Of a stretch of DNA of 64,000 nt, positions 24,490 through 35,204 are shown piece by piece (positions within the stretch are counted from its first letter, which is position 1; each line of letters opens with the position of its first letter). The DNA is from Morchella semilibera (Eukaryota; Ascomycota; Pezizomycetes; Pezizales; Morchellaceae), in the NCBI GenBank assembly GCA_009192285.1, contig WBVU01000003.1, forward strand, positions 2,821,973-2,885,972, read 5' to 3'. A model generated the notes under the pieces. The model was not told where the DNA came from, did no database searches, and was given only the letters and a program-made list of their open reading frames with translations. The position numbers and the translations under genes are program-made.

Positions 24490-26296
24490 CTAAAGTGTAA
24501 ATCTAAACCCGTCATCAGCTCCCTCCTCTCTGGCCTTCCGATCTAGAGCCTCGTTTTCTTTCTTCATCCACCACGTCTGCAACGCAGTAGTCACAAACGC
24601 TAGTACCAAGAACCCTAACGCCAAACTATGACCCATCACGTAGTCGGGCGAGTCCTGTTGGCGATAAATATAAGCTGCGGCAACCCCTCCTAGCTGGCCT
24701 ATCGATACTTGGATTGCACTTCCTGTTGCTCTCCTCGAGTGTCCCCGAAGATTGTTGCTTAGCCACGGGATGTTGAGGCCGGGGGTTGTGAGTATCCCGA
24801 TTGCGGAGAGGGAAGTTGCAAAATACTTTACGTTGAGTTTTTGGTGGTCTACTGAGATTTGGATGGCATAACCGATGATACCAACAGCGGTAAATATCAG
24901 CAGTGGGATACCACGGACTTTCAGCCTATCCGACAACCAGCCCACACTTATTGTGAAGAAAAATGCTACGACATATGGGGGTACGGTCATAAGTTGTGAC
25001 CGTGTAGCAGTGTAGCCTAGGCCGTTGATAATGGTCGGTATGAACAAGGCGAAGGAGAAAGTCGGCAATGCGATACCGACACATATAATACCGCTTGTCC
25101 ATACCTTCCATTCTCCAAATGCAGCCCGAGTTTCGGACCATGAGAACTCCTGACTTTCACCACTCATATCACGGGCCAGAATCGAAGCAAGAACTTTTTT
25201 ATCCGTCGGCGAAAGGAAGCTTGCAGACTCTGGTGAGTCTTGGATCCAGAAATAAGCGCAGACTGCAACAAGGACTGTGATAAGGCCTTCGATGATAAAG
25301 ATCCATCTGCGTAATTACCCCAGTACGGTTTAGCGCCTCCTCCTTCTCATCAAAAGAAACTATACACATACCTCCACCCTTCTAGGCCTCCAGTCCCGTC
25401 AAGTTCGACAAGCCCTCTAGCTAGTAAACCCCCAAAGGCACCAGCTAAGGTTGCGGCACTAAAGAACAGACAAAAGCGAAAAACAAGGGCATGACGAGGG
25501 TACCTAAAATCATGATGGTATTAGCCACTGAAGCTAAGGCGATTGGGCCGTGCCAAAAATCCGGCAGCGGCATATGTATTAACTAAGGGCGTATACATAC
25601 CAGACTGTGAGAAGAAAGGTGACTCCAGGCTAAGGTAAGTCCTGTTAACCCCACCTTTTTCCCCCGATCATCTGAGGGGGGGAAGAGGGATCGCATACAA
25701 ACAAACCAGCTTCCAAGACTCCCAAAAAGATCCTCACGGTGACTAGTCCTCCAAAGTTCTGAACAATACCGTGTAAAGTACATACACTATTCAAATTTGA
25801 GTTAGGAACTCTCAACGAAACAAATTTTCCGTTTATATGGGCTTTTTAGATTTCCATACATTCCCCAACCAAGACAAATGGATGGCAACCAAACTTTTGG
25901 GGACAGTTTTTTAAGGAGGATGTTACTCGGAATCTGTGCAACAGAATTAGCATTTGCTCAATAAACTATAAGATGATTACTTTTAATACGGATTTTACTT
26001 ACCTCGAATGATACATAACTCATGAAAAATATCGAAAGCGCGATATTATACTGGACTGGCTTCAGACCTAGGTCTGCGGACAAACCACTAATCTTTGCGT
26101 TCCCAATACTTGATCGGTCTAGAAAAGACATCAAATAAAGCAAAGTAATGACCGGTAAGAGATATAAATCCACCTTTCGGAGAATTCTATCCTGTTCCGC
26201 TTTATTAACTTCGATGCTCCCATTGTCGTGGCTTAGGCCCGAAAGTTCCGGCAAGACCTCAGGGTCTGTATCGCATGTTGGAATTTGTTTCTCCAT
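24490..26296 (-). CDS. MFS anion:cation symporter (Dal5/allantoate-nicotinate permease family)
   Basis: Six exons on the minus strand: 26296-26003, 25933-25860, 25786-25699, 25629-25601, 25503-25372 and 25306-24490, 477 aa, all GT-AG and in phase; one exon is only 29 nt. The plasma-membrane family moves organic anions such as allantoate, nicotinate, pantothenate or biotin precursors with protons; the substrate cannot be set from sequence. Seen: KVDLYLLPVITLLYLMSFLDRSSIGNAKISGL (TM1 and the family-typical DR-NIGNA block), the spliced FEIPSNILLKKLSPKVWLPS, FLGVLEAGLFPG, LEGWRWIFIIEGL, and 12 predicted TM segments, ending in a charged cytosolic tail. Start is the first ATG, giving the usual acidic cytosolic N-terminus. 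Confidence 0.92.
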
Positions 26297-27626
26297 ACTG
26301 ATTGAAACGCAGCGGTCAAATTATCACTACTTGGGTATGCCAAAAAGGCTTCCAATGATCGTCTTATCTACCTATATGCGTTGAAGCTAGTGAGTTCTCG
26401 GACCTCTTTGAGGTTCAAAATTTTCTCTTTCCTCGCATGCATGTCAGGTGCTTGGCATGCAGTCTAAGGTTACACACTCGCCATTAAAGTTTTTTCGCCA
26501 GGTTAACTACATGTACCCGGGGGTTTTGTCTCTGGCTTTATTGTCTGGTACTTTTTACCGGCCCCGAGTACCTACATAGAGTACATACATGTATATAAAG
26601 TATACACATACTTTACACCCCTAGCCCCGCCTTGAGCAAGACAGCTCATAGTGACTCCCCCTCCTTATAGAGAAATAATAAACAGTGGTACTCTAAGATT
26701 CTCTATAATATCGAGAGGTCTTGTCTACAGTAAAGTTCCAATCTAAATAGGCAAAGTACATTATTTAGGTTTTCTAAATTTTGTGCCTTATCTAGCCTCC
26801 CGATGACCCTAGTCCCCCAACGTGGAAGGAATGTGCCGAGTCGAGACCTACAAAGAATTCAACCCCCGGGTCTCTCGACTACATACATTTAAGTACAGTC
26901 GTTCACGGGGTGAAGACGGTCACTGGACCGTGTTGACGAACAGTGGGGTCTCAAAAGATAAGAAATATTAAAAGAAGCTTGGCTGTTTCTCTCACCCATG
27001 CATAGTTAGAATTCTACCCAGAGTCCGTCTTCACTCCGTGAACGACTGTACAGGTAGACCCCCCCCCCCCCTAAAAATTTTGCGATATAAACATGCGCAT
27101 TGAGACAGAAATCATTATCAGTAGTGCCCTAGTGTGCGCATGCCGGTAGTATGCAATGTAGCCTTATGCTGCTCTCGTTCACCCCAAGTCTAGAGTAAAG
27201 CCTTTAGCGCTAGGAGAAAACCATCGCAATGAGGAGAAAAACACACCCTCTTATACTCCTAAGAACAATGTTAATATTCTACTGGAATCGGTTCGAGATC
27301 TTTTGATTTAACAACAAGTTCTGTTATAGAGCGGTGACGAGTGATTGTCTATGACCCATTTTGCCTAAATGAGTAAATTAGGTGATCACGTGACTTAGAT
27401 TCACGGGTCTGGGACACGGTGGTATCTTCACAACCTCAAAGGCAACCTAAGCTTTGCGACACGTCTCCTCAAAACCCGTTGAACTTTCCTCGATTTCCCA
27501 CTATTTCAACCAACGAGACAAATTCCTTCGGCCTCCAACGCTAGATATAATAACCAATATATATCTTATTTTCTTCCGACATTGAATTTTCTAACTGTTA
27601 GCCTCCTAAAAACTAGCTTGTCCTAG
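26297..27626. other. Divergent promoter region between MFS and Scj1 genes
   Basis: Holds the presumed promoters of the two divergent genes, TACATGTA copies near 26509 and 26585, the inverted-repeat element 26894-27050 and a C run at 27060-27071. No additional coding sequence is supported. Confidence 0.5.
26894..27050. mobile_element. MITE-like element with 26-bp terminal inverted repeats (family B)
   Basis: Left end 26894-26919 (TACAGTCGTTCACGG...) is the reverse complement of right end 27025-27050 with a single mismatch. Both ends carry TA, consistent with a TA target site. Total length 157 bp, with no coding interior. The ends begin TACAG like family A, but the rest of the inverted repeat differs, so it is a separate family, possibly mobilised by a similar mariner-type transposase. 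Confidence 0.72.
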
Positions 27627-29055
27627 ATGAGGCTCCTACCAACATTGCTATTGGCACTACTGCCAATGGTATTGGCGCAAGACTATTATAAGGTATGAGG
27701 ACGCTTCAAACCTGAAATACCGATTATCTAGCCCCTGGCAGGTAATTATAATTGAAATCAATGTGAATCATGGGCAGCAATAGCAGCAGTGGTAGCAGCA
27801 GAAGGCTGACTGGAGAAATCAGTTGTTAGGACTAGACAAATCTGCCGACGATAGAGACATAAAACGCGCATACCGAAAACTCTCTAAAAAATTCCATCCC
27901 GACAAGAACCCGTTTGTTTCCCTTCTCTACCCCAATAACAACTTCCCTTCCATACTAAATTCAACTAGAAATGATCCCACTGCGCACCAAAAATTTGTTG
28001 AAATCGCCGAAGCATATGAGGCACTCTCCGATAGCGACTCTCGCCGTATCTATGACCAACATGGCGCAGAGGGACTTCAGCGCCACAAATCCGGCGGCGG
28101 CGGCGGCGGTCACCATGACCCCTTTGACCTCTTTTCACGCTTTTTCGGCGGCAGCGGGCACTTTGGTGGTGGGGGCGAGCGAGGGATGCAGAAGGGGCCA
28201 AACATGGAAGTCCGCGTGGACATCCCACTCGCAGACTTCTATAAAGGCAGTGAAAAGGAGTTTTCTGTGGAAAAGCAGGTCATCTGTGAGGAATGTGACG
28301 GGTCAGGGAGCCAGGACGGCCATATGGATAATTGCAATGAATGTGGAGGCCGTGGAGTACGGGTTGTGAAACATATGCTCGCCCCCGGCATCTTCCAACA
28401 GGTTCAGACCAGGTGTGACCGGTGCAACGGAAAGGGCCAGATCATTGCGCACCCGTGCAAAGTGTGCCACGGGAACCGTGTCGTTCGGAAAACAACAACA
28501 CATACTCTTTCTGTCGAGAAGGGGTCTCCTCGAGGTATTCGAATTTCATTTGAAAACGAGGCCGACGAATCTCCTGAGTGGATCGCTGGTGATCTTATTG
28601 TGCACGTCCATGAGAAGATGGCGGACGGCAAGATCGACGAAAATGAAGCGCATGAACACGAAGACGGGATCCCGGATGGCACTTGGTTCCGCCGTCGTGG
28701 AAAAGACCTCTTCTGGAAGGAGGTGCTCTCGCTCCGAGAGGCACTGCTTGGTGACTGGACACGAAATCTTACCCATCTAGACGGCCACGAGATCCAGCTC
28801 GGACGCAAGAAGGGGCAGACTGTGCAGCCAGGCTTTGTGGAGGCAGTGAAGGGCGAGGGAATGCCGATATACAGAAGTGAGGGCATGGACGAGTACGGTG
28901 ACCTATTGGTCGAATACGTTGTCGTCCTACCCGATGAAATGGAGAGTGGAATGCGGAAAGACATCGCCGCTGTATTCGATAAGTGGAGAAAAAAGAATGG
29001 GGTAGAGCTAAACCAGGGAAAGAAGGTGAGAAAAGGAGAAAAGGATGAATTGTAG
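27627..29055 (+). CDS. SCJ1: ER-lumenal DnaJ/Hsp40 co-chaperone (Scj1/ERdj3 type)
   Basis: Exons 27627-27692, 27823-27911 and 27969-29055 give 413 aa. An 18-residue signal peptide (MRLLPTLLLALLPMVLAQ) leads into a J-domain with the HPD motif (KKFHPDKNP), a Gly/Phe-rich linker (HHDPFDLFSRFFGGSGHFGGGG), four CxxCxGxG-type zinc repeats (CEECDGSG, CNECGGRG, CDRCNGKG, CKVCHGNR) and the C-terminal substrate-binding domains. The last four residues are KDEL, an ER retention signal. It should stimulate the lumenal Hsp70 Kar2/BiP in folding and ER-associated degradation. The second intron (27912-27968, 57 nt) has no stop and keeps frame; it must be removed to restore the J-domain. Divergent from the MFS gene. 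Confidence 0.95.
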
Positions 29056-29479
29056 ATTTTTAATCGAAGGCATTTTCTTTCTTTACTTTCTTTTTTCTGG
29101 ATGGGTAGCTAGATGGGTGTATTTTTACAGGATGGAATGTTTACCTTTTTTTCTTTCCCCCCCCCCCCTTTTTACATGTTTGAGCTTTGTTTTATCCATA
29201 CCCAGTTTCAATGGCTTGAAGGGGGATAAGAAGTTTGAGTCGATGGCTGGTTTTGAAAATAAAAAAAAAAACTTCACTAGTGATCACTCGCATACAGGTA
29301 CATGTATGTATACATGCAACGGTAACCCACACGGTTTATGTCACCTTGTTCTCGCCTAGAATTTCCCTACGGTGAAAAGTGATGCACAATATTTTTTTCG
29401 TTTATCTGTAATTCCAGAATTCAAAAACAGCCAACACCAGTAACTACATGTACCCTATAGGCGTTCACACGTCAACAAC
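29056..29479. other. Intergenic between convergent genes
   Basis: Shared 3' region of the Scj1 and MetE-like genes. It contains a C run at about 29158-29168, an A run near 29260-29270 and TACATGTA copies near 29297 and 29446. No gene. Confidence 0.6.
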
Positions 29480-30994
29480 TCAAACTCCGAGCATTTCACT
29501 CGCCATCTTTGCGCCCTCGACCCTCGCCTTAATCTTCCTAAACGCAATATCTCTAGCAATATCGGGTCCACCGTGCTGGGGCTTCACGTCGATACTAAAG
29601 GGGCTGAACCCACAATCGTCCGTGGCACCAAGTCTGTGCTGGGGGATGAAGTTTGCAGCTGTCACCAAGGACTCACAGACATCGTCTGCAGTCTCGACGC
29701 GGGGTGATAACGGGTTAATCACACCAATAAAGACAACCTTGGTCACGACTATTTAGCTATGAAACGAGAGAAGATTTCATAGGGAATCATTACTTGTGGA
29801 ACGCCATTTGCATCCTCCCTAGAATACTTCCCGCACAACATATAAACCTTTTCTTTATCTATCTCGCTGGCAACCTGGACTAGGAAGTAACCTGCGTTCA
29901 TCTGGAACATGCTTGGTAGACTACTCCAGAAACAGTAATCAGTTTTGATCAAATCATAGCAATGACGGGTGATTATTACAGTTCGCTATAGTCAACATCG
30001 ATACTGTGAACCGAGTCACAGTCCCCACCTGGGCATGTGTGGACGCCAATATTTTTGCGCTCTTCGGCAGAAAAGCGGTCGAAAACGCGGTTATTTAGTT
30101 TGATGAAAGATTCGAGCATGTTCCGGCTAGTCCAGGGATTTCTGGGATCATTCCTCAACGCGAGGCGTCCTAAACAATGGTAAATATAGGAAGCATAATG
30201 GTTCGCAGCGAGTGAGAAGTTATGAATCAATAAGTCAGGTGGGTCATGGAGGTACTACCTTCAGTGAAATCAACAGAGACCCTCTGTGCACCAGCTATAT
30301 GAAACTATTAGTCAGAGAGGTTTCTAAAAAGGGACGGAAAATGGGGTTCACGAACCTTCAAAGCACTTCCTGATATCCTTCTCACATTCATCGACGAGGT
30401 CTGAGTGAAAATCTTCTCGAGAATATCCTGGTATATCTTGATCAAGCGGGTATAGAAGGCTTAACATGCTCGGTGCAATCACAGCTTGCTTCATTGGGTG
30501 TTTAGCATAAGGAAGCGATTTCTTGAGATAATCTGCTGCATAGTTCTTATAACGAAAGGGACCCTTGACCAGGCGAGGAAGCTGACGGTGGTGGCCATCT
30601 TCAAAGATCGCACTATTGGGTAATCAAAAATTGGCACTGGAATAAGTACGAGCGTGGTTGAACACTTACAAGTACTGCCCATCAGCAGCCAGAGTATCCG
30701 CAAGACCAGTTCCACCTAAGGTGTCTGTGAGGGGATATGTAGCGAAACTGCTAGCACGCTGCTCTCCATCGGTCACCAATGACTCGCCAGCCGCCTCCAT
30801 AAGCTCAATTGATCCCTTGCAGGCCTCATCCTGAGCTTTCTGGAGTTCCTCGATACTTGCCTACTTCAACCTTAGCTTAGAAGACCAAGTAGAACACGGA
30901 AATCCCATACTTCTCCTCTATCACAGGCAGCAAAAACAGCCTGGAGCCTCTCGGGGCGGGGAAGAGACCCTACAACCTCAGTTGGGATAGGCAT
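29480..30994 (-). CDS. MetE C-terminal-domain-like protein (cobalamin-independent methionine synthase/UROD-like fold)
   Basis: Seven exons on the minus strand (30994-30911, 30860-30670, 30612-30356, 30294-30259, 30169-29980, 29920-29794, 29737-29480) give 380 aa. It resembles only the catalytic C-terminal half of cobalamin-independent methionine synthase. Start MPIPTEVVGSLPRP; EAAGESLVTDGEQRASSF; the zinc ligands are present as His and Cys of VHTCPGGDC and the Cys of GATDDCGFSPF; VINPLSPRVET lies between. Full-length MetE is about 760 aa, so this is the short fungal paralogue whose methyl donor and acceptor are not certain. The last intron uses a CAAG acceptor (29738-29793), since a nearer TAG acceptor would break the frame. 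Predicted cytosolic. Confidence 0.88.
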
Positions 30995-33900
30995 TCTGAA
31001 TGATTTATTGTTAGGTTTAAGGAAGAGAGATGGTGTGATTGAGATGAAGAATAGGGAGAGTTTGGATGGGATTTATACTCTATAAAGAGTACACGTATGG
31101 GTATTGTATAGAGAAATATTATCCCCCGCACCAAGTTTCCCCGAAACCTTGATATTATTGTCAACAAAAGGGAATACCGCGCTATGAAACAGGTACAAGA
31201 TGCATGCACAAGAAACCTATCTAGGAGCCCCTTTCCTCCAATCAAGCGTGCAGGGGATCTGTTAGGTTAATTTTGGAGACAATTGGTCGTAGTTCATGTT
31301 GTCTTTAAATAAATAAGTATATTCCTGCATTAGTATCAATGCACCTGACCGGCATCGTGGTCAACAATTTCGCCCGCCTCCGATCCACCAATCAACTTCG
31401 CGGCTACTACATAATGCATACATGTCTCAGACAGTGTCTATCTATCAGACCACCTCTATCACAACTCTACAGTTCTCATTCTTACGAGGGGAAAAAAAGA
31501 GGCCAAGAATCAATTATACATTTATTTTGATAACGCCAATTGAATACGATATGAGCAACGAAAATATTATAAAGAGCTACCAACATGACGTCAGCTTCCA
31601 GAATTACATGTTGAGAGTTGTCACAGGTACCGCAGGTTTGTAATTAGAAGCAACAGCTATCTGCATGCTTGGTCCCATGGTTTTCGGATTCACACATACA
31701 AATAATTCAAGCGACACCTGTGATATGCAAGGTGGTACTCCGGCATGCAGACCGATAAACGCACACCACGGGCATACATGTACATAACTTCACTTCCGCC
31801 ATGTCGAGTGCTTCTACGTGACGAGGGTCTGTCGTATTACCACAGTACAAAATGGGCGATTCTGGCCCATTCGCCGGTGCTCGGCAAGTGAATACATGTT
31901 TGGCAATTGAGAACCCCAGATGTCTAAGACTTAGGCTTTCTGACCTTCCAGCCCATTAAAACAATTGCCACAGTTATTTCTAAGCCAGTGTAACCAATAT
32001 AACCCTTATTTTGTATGGGGGATCTAGCCCCACTTAAGTTTAATCCTACGATATACTATCAGGCAGCACTATACCCTCGTTGGGACATATCCCGCGATGC
32101 TCATGCTTCTCGCTTAAGCTCGTCACTTGAATAACCGTCAACTGCGGGGTAGGCTAAGCCTTCCTAAGAGTTTCATGCAACGTGGTGGATGTTGGTTCAA
32201 ATAGTAAGTATCTGATGATTTTCGGCTGCAATTGATATTTTCTAGCGGATTCAGTATTTGACGTTGGCCTTTGGCTAGCGGCTTCGCCAATCACGGCCTT
32301 ATAGGGCTAGTTATTTTTTGACAGCGGCAGATATACGTACATGTAGTTTTAAAATCAACCGAGACATTGATAAGATCAGAACGCACGGAAAAGTACTACT
32401 TCCGATTCTTGGTGATATTTAGGTATCTACCGCCCAAGATTCCTGCGTGAGGCATTGGTGTCGTTCCCTCAGATTTTAACTATAGCTGAGACATTTCTGG
32501 CTGACCCTGGCTGATCGACACTCGTCCACGAACGAAATTTTTTGTCTAATACCTACATGTAGTGAAGGCGAAAACGACGCCTTGGCAACCATGAGAGAGA
32601 CCAATCGAACGAGTGATGAGCTATGAACTCAGCACATCGTTCCGGGAACCCACCCAGGAGGCATTACCGACCCCAAAACAAAAGTAAGGCCTGATTCCGG
32701 ATGGAACCGGAGACCTGTCACAATTCAGGAGTTTTTAAATCCTGAGGAATATGTACCCGAAGCGACAATCCTACCGCTAGACCAATCAGGCCCTGAAGTT
32801 GCAGAATTCCAAAGAAGTTTTGTACTTCATCAACCTTCCTAGCTAGACTAAACATCTCAACAAAAAAAAGAAAGTCGGAATAGAGCAGAGTGCCTCTTTT
32901 TTCTTCCTCTTTTGATTGAATGCAACCTATTGTCTAGGTTCTGGGTACTTAGGGATGTGGGATGTGGCAACCACTCCAAATCCAAAGGTGCGACTTAAAA
33001 TGATGTATCCATTCACTCAATTGATTCACTTGACCGGTCATCAAATAGGTGGGTTACTCTGACAGCGGAGTGCTTGTCTAGGTGAACCGACGTGAATCAA
33101 TGTCTCGTTCCTTTCCCCTTCGCCTTCCTTCTGTTCCCTTCAGCTAGCACAAATCTGCCCAATTAGCCAAGTCTTCCCCATCCCCCGATCTGCTATCGAA
33201 CGAGGCCCCACACTAGCACGGCAACTCGCTGGGACGGGAAGTAATCGATTACTTATCGATATGCACATGTTATGAGGGGGGAAGCCATACACCTCTAACA
33301 CTGGTATGAAACAACTAATGACGAAGTCAGCGGAAAGCCCGGAAGCGTTCCAGATTGATCAGCACAGCCATAATTTTTGCGCCAAGAGCCACTTGCCAAG
33401 GCTGTGCACAAGTGGCTGTGGAATAAATTTGATTCACTTCGTTCTAGATTTGTGGAATTTGGAATCTTGAGGAGCATAAAAGAGGCATAGTATCGAGAGA
33501 TGAGCGTTGAACGGTGTCATGGGCGCTACAGGCGCCAGTCGTTTTGATGTACCAGCTGCAGTTGGTGTTGGTGGAGTGGGGTTGATGCGGTGGGTTTAGC
33601 TGAGGCCTGGTTTACCAAGGCAATGCTAGGAGAAAGAGATCACATGTCCCTAATCAGATATGGTAAGAGTTGCTGTATCGTTCGATATTCCCAGCCGAAA
33701 AAATACTGCATATACACTTGGATGCAGGTTAAACATTTGGGAAGTCAATTAGCCAATGACAACGAGTGATTCTATATGACCGGGCCGCGAGCCATATACT
33801 GGAAATAGGAGGTTCTTCCGTCTGAAATATCTCTCTTTAATAACTACGTATACATGTATGTATTTGAGGCTAACTTCCGTCAAGGAATCACAGCGTAGCC

Positions 33901-35204
33901 ACGCAGCTGTCTTAGACATTTCTTGGAGAGCCCATAGGCTCCGCTCCTAGAGTGAACGTTAATCGCAAATAACTAAATATTAATTGGCTAACTCTGTAGC
34001 CTCTTTCTCCACATCCTCGATCGTATATATTACTTCCATCTAGCTCTCGGCATAAGTATTCCAAAGTTAAGTAGTAGGAATTGTGAGCATCTCGTGGCTC
34101 CCGGTGACCGGATGATTGGACATTTGGAAGCATGCACGTTCACGTATGACGTTGAGAAATATGTCTGGGCTGTGGTTTATACCCCCGTTCGTAGGTTAGC
34201 ACTGAGACATTGGCTATATGCTCATAAAGGGAATATCCGTGTTGGAGTAAGTATGCATGTCGACTAAACACTTGTAATAGCATGCTATGTAAGAAGTATA
34301 TACGTAATGTGGGTCTTTCTACATGTATGTATACCCCAAACCCGAGCAGTAATTGCATGCACTTTATTGCGGCCATGACTGAGTGTATTCACAATGTATT
34401 AAAACAATCTTAAAGTTGCAAATACAAACATTAATTTCAATAAAGCCCCCCCTTCCTGAAGAGTAGAGCCAAAGAAACCAATCCAAGCTTCACAACTTGT
34501 AAGTACATAGATAGATAGACCGCCCAAAAAACCCCATAAGAAAAAAAAACCCCAACTAAGGAAAGAAAAAAAGCCTTTAAATGACAAATATGAGAGTGTG
34601 TAATGTGGTTGAATACATTTGATAAACTTCTGCATTGTCAATAAACGTGACAACAGCAAGTAAGGGTATAATAAGTGAAAATAGAGAGAAATAAACCTCA
34701 AACCCGTATAAATGCAACCCCGTAAATAAGAACCCAAGTAACCCCGCCCCTTTATATCTTTACGAAAAGCAGAGAACCTAACCAGTAATCCTACATCCCA
34801 CGACAAAAGCAGGCCAAGAAGAGAATCTATCCATCCCTGGGCCGCCTCAACCTCTTATTTCTTTTTCCATCCTACTTTTCTCCACCATAGTCCCATATTG
34901 AAAACTACTCCTGTTAAAAGAAAATAGACAAAAGAAATTACTAGCACCGAAGGATAACAATAAGCAAAAATCGAGACAAATGGATAGGCCCTTGACAAGC
35001 AAGTTTTCGCTGAGGGGCGGAAAAATACACGTATCTAAAAGGGTAAAATTATTAAACAAAAAAATTTAAGTAGATCAAGTTAGGAAAAAGGGGGGGGGGG
35101 GGACAAAAGGAAAGCTATCAAAAAGTGCCCACGCTAATCCCGTCCCATCCGAATCATGTCCATGATTACTATGAAGTTTTCAAAAAACCTCTGTCAACTA
35201 GTTC
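30995..35204. other. Long intergenic region containing one tRNA
   Basis: Upstream of the MetE-like start and downstream of the flavin carrier. Apart from the tRNA-Pro at 32687-32792 I see no gene. TACATGTA copies lie near 31777, 32338, 32562, 33850 and 34319. A G run of about 14 lies at 35088-35102. Frames at 33912-34133, 34140-34376, 34399-34806 and 34847-35059 on the minus strand are low-complexity, without motifs. Confidence 0.5.
32687..32792 (-). tRNA. tRNA-Pro (anticodon CGG) with intron, possibly slightly degenerate
   Basis: On the minus strand a 7-bp acceptor stem forms between GGCCTGA (5' end, 32792) and TCAGGCC (32694-32688). An A-box-like TAGCGGTAGG and an anticodon arm GTCGC-TTCGGGT follow, placing CGG at 32759-32757 as in eukaryotic tRNA-Pro. 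An intron of about 34 nt interrupts just 3' of the anticodon. It forms its own stem (TCAGGA with TCCTGA), as spliced nuclear tRNA introns do, before the chain resumes at GTGAC (32721). The T-arm is TCCGG-TTCCAT-CCGGA, one base short of the normal 7-nt loop, so it may be a decaying copy or carry a sequence error. Confidence 0.65.

Noticed and set aside
34399-34806. 135-codon minus-strand frame, Phe/Leu-rich
   Set aside because: Arises from A-rich plus-strand sequence; looks like a low-complexity chance frame rather than a membrane protein.
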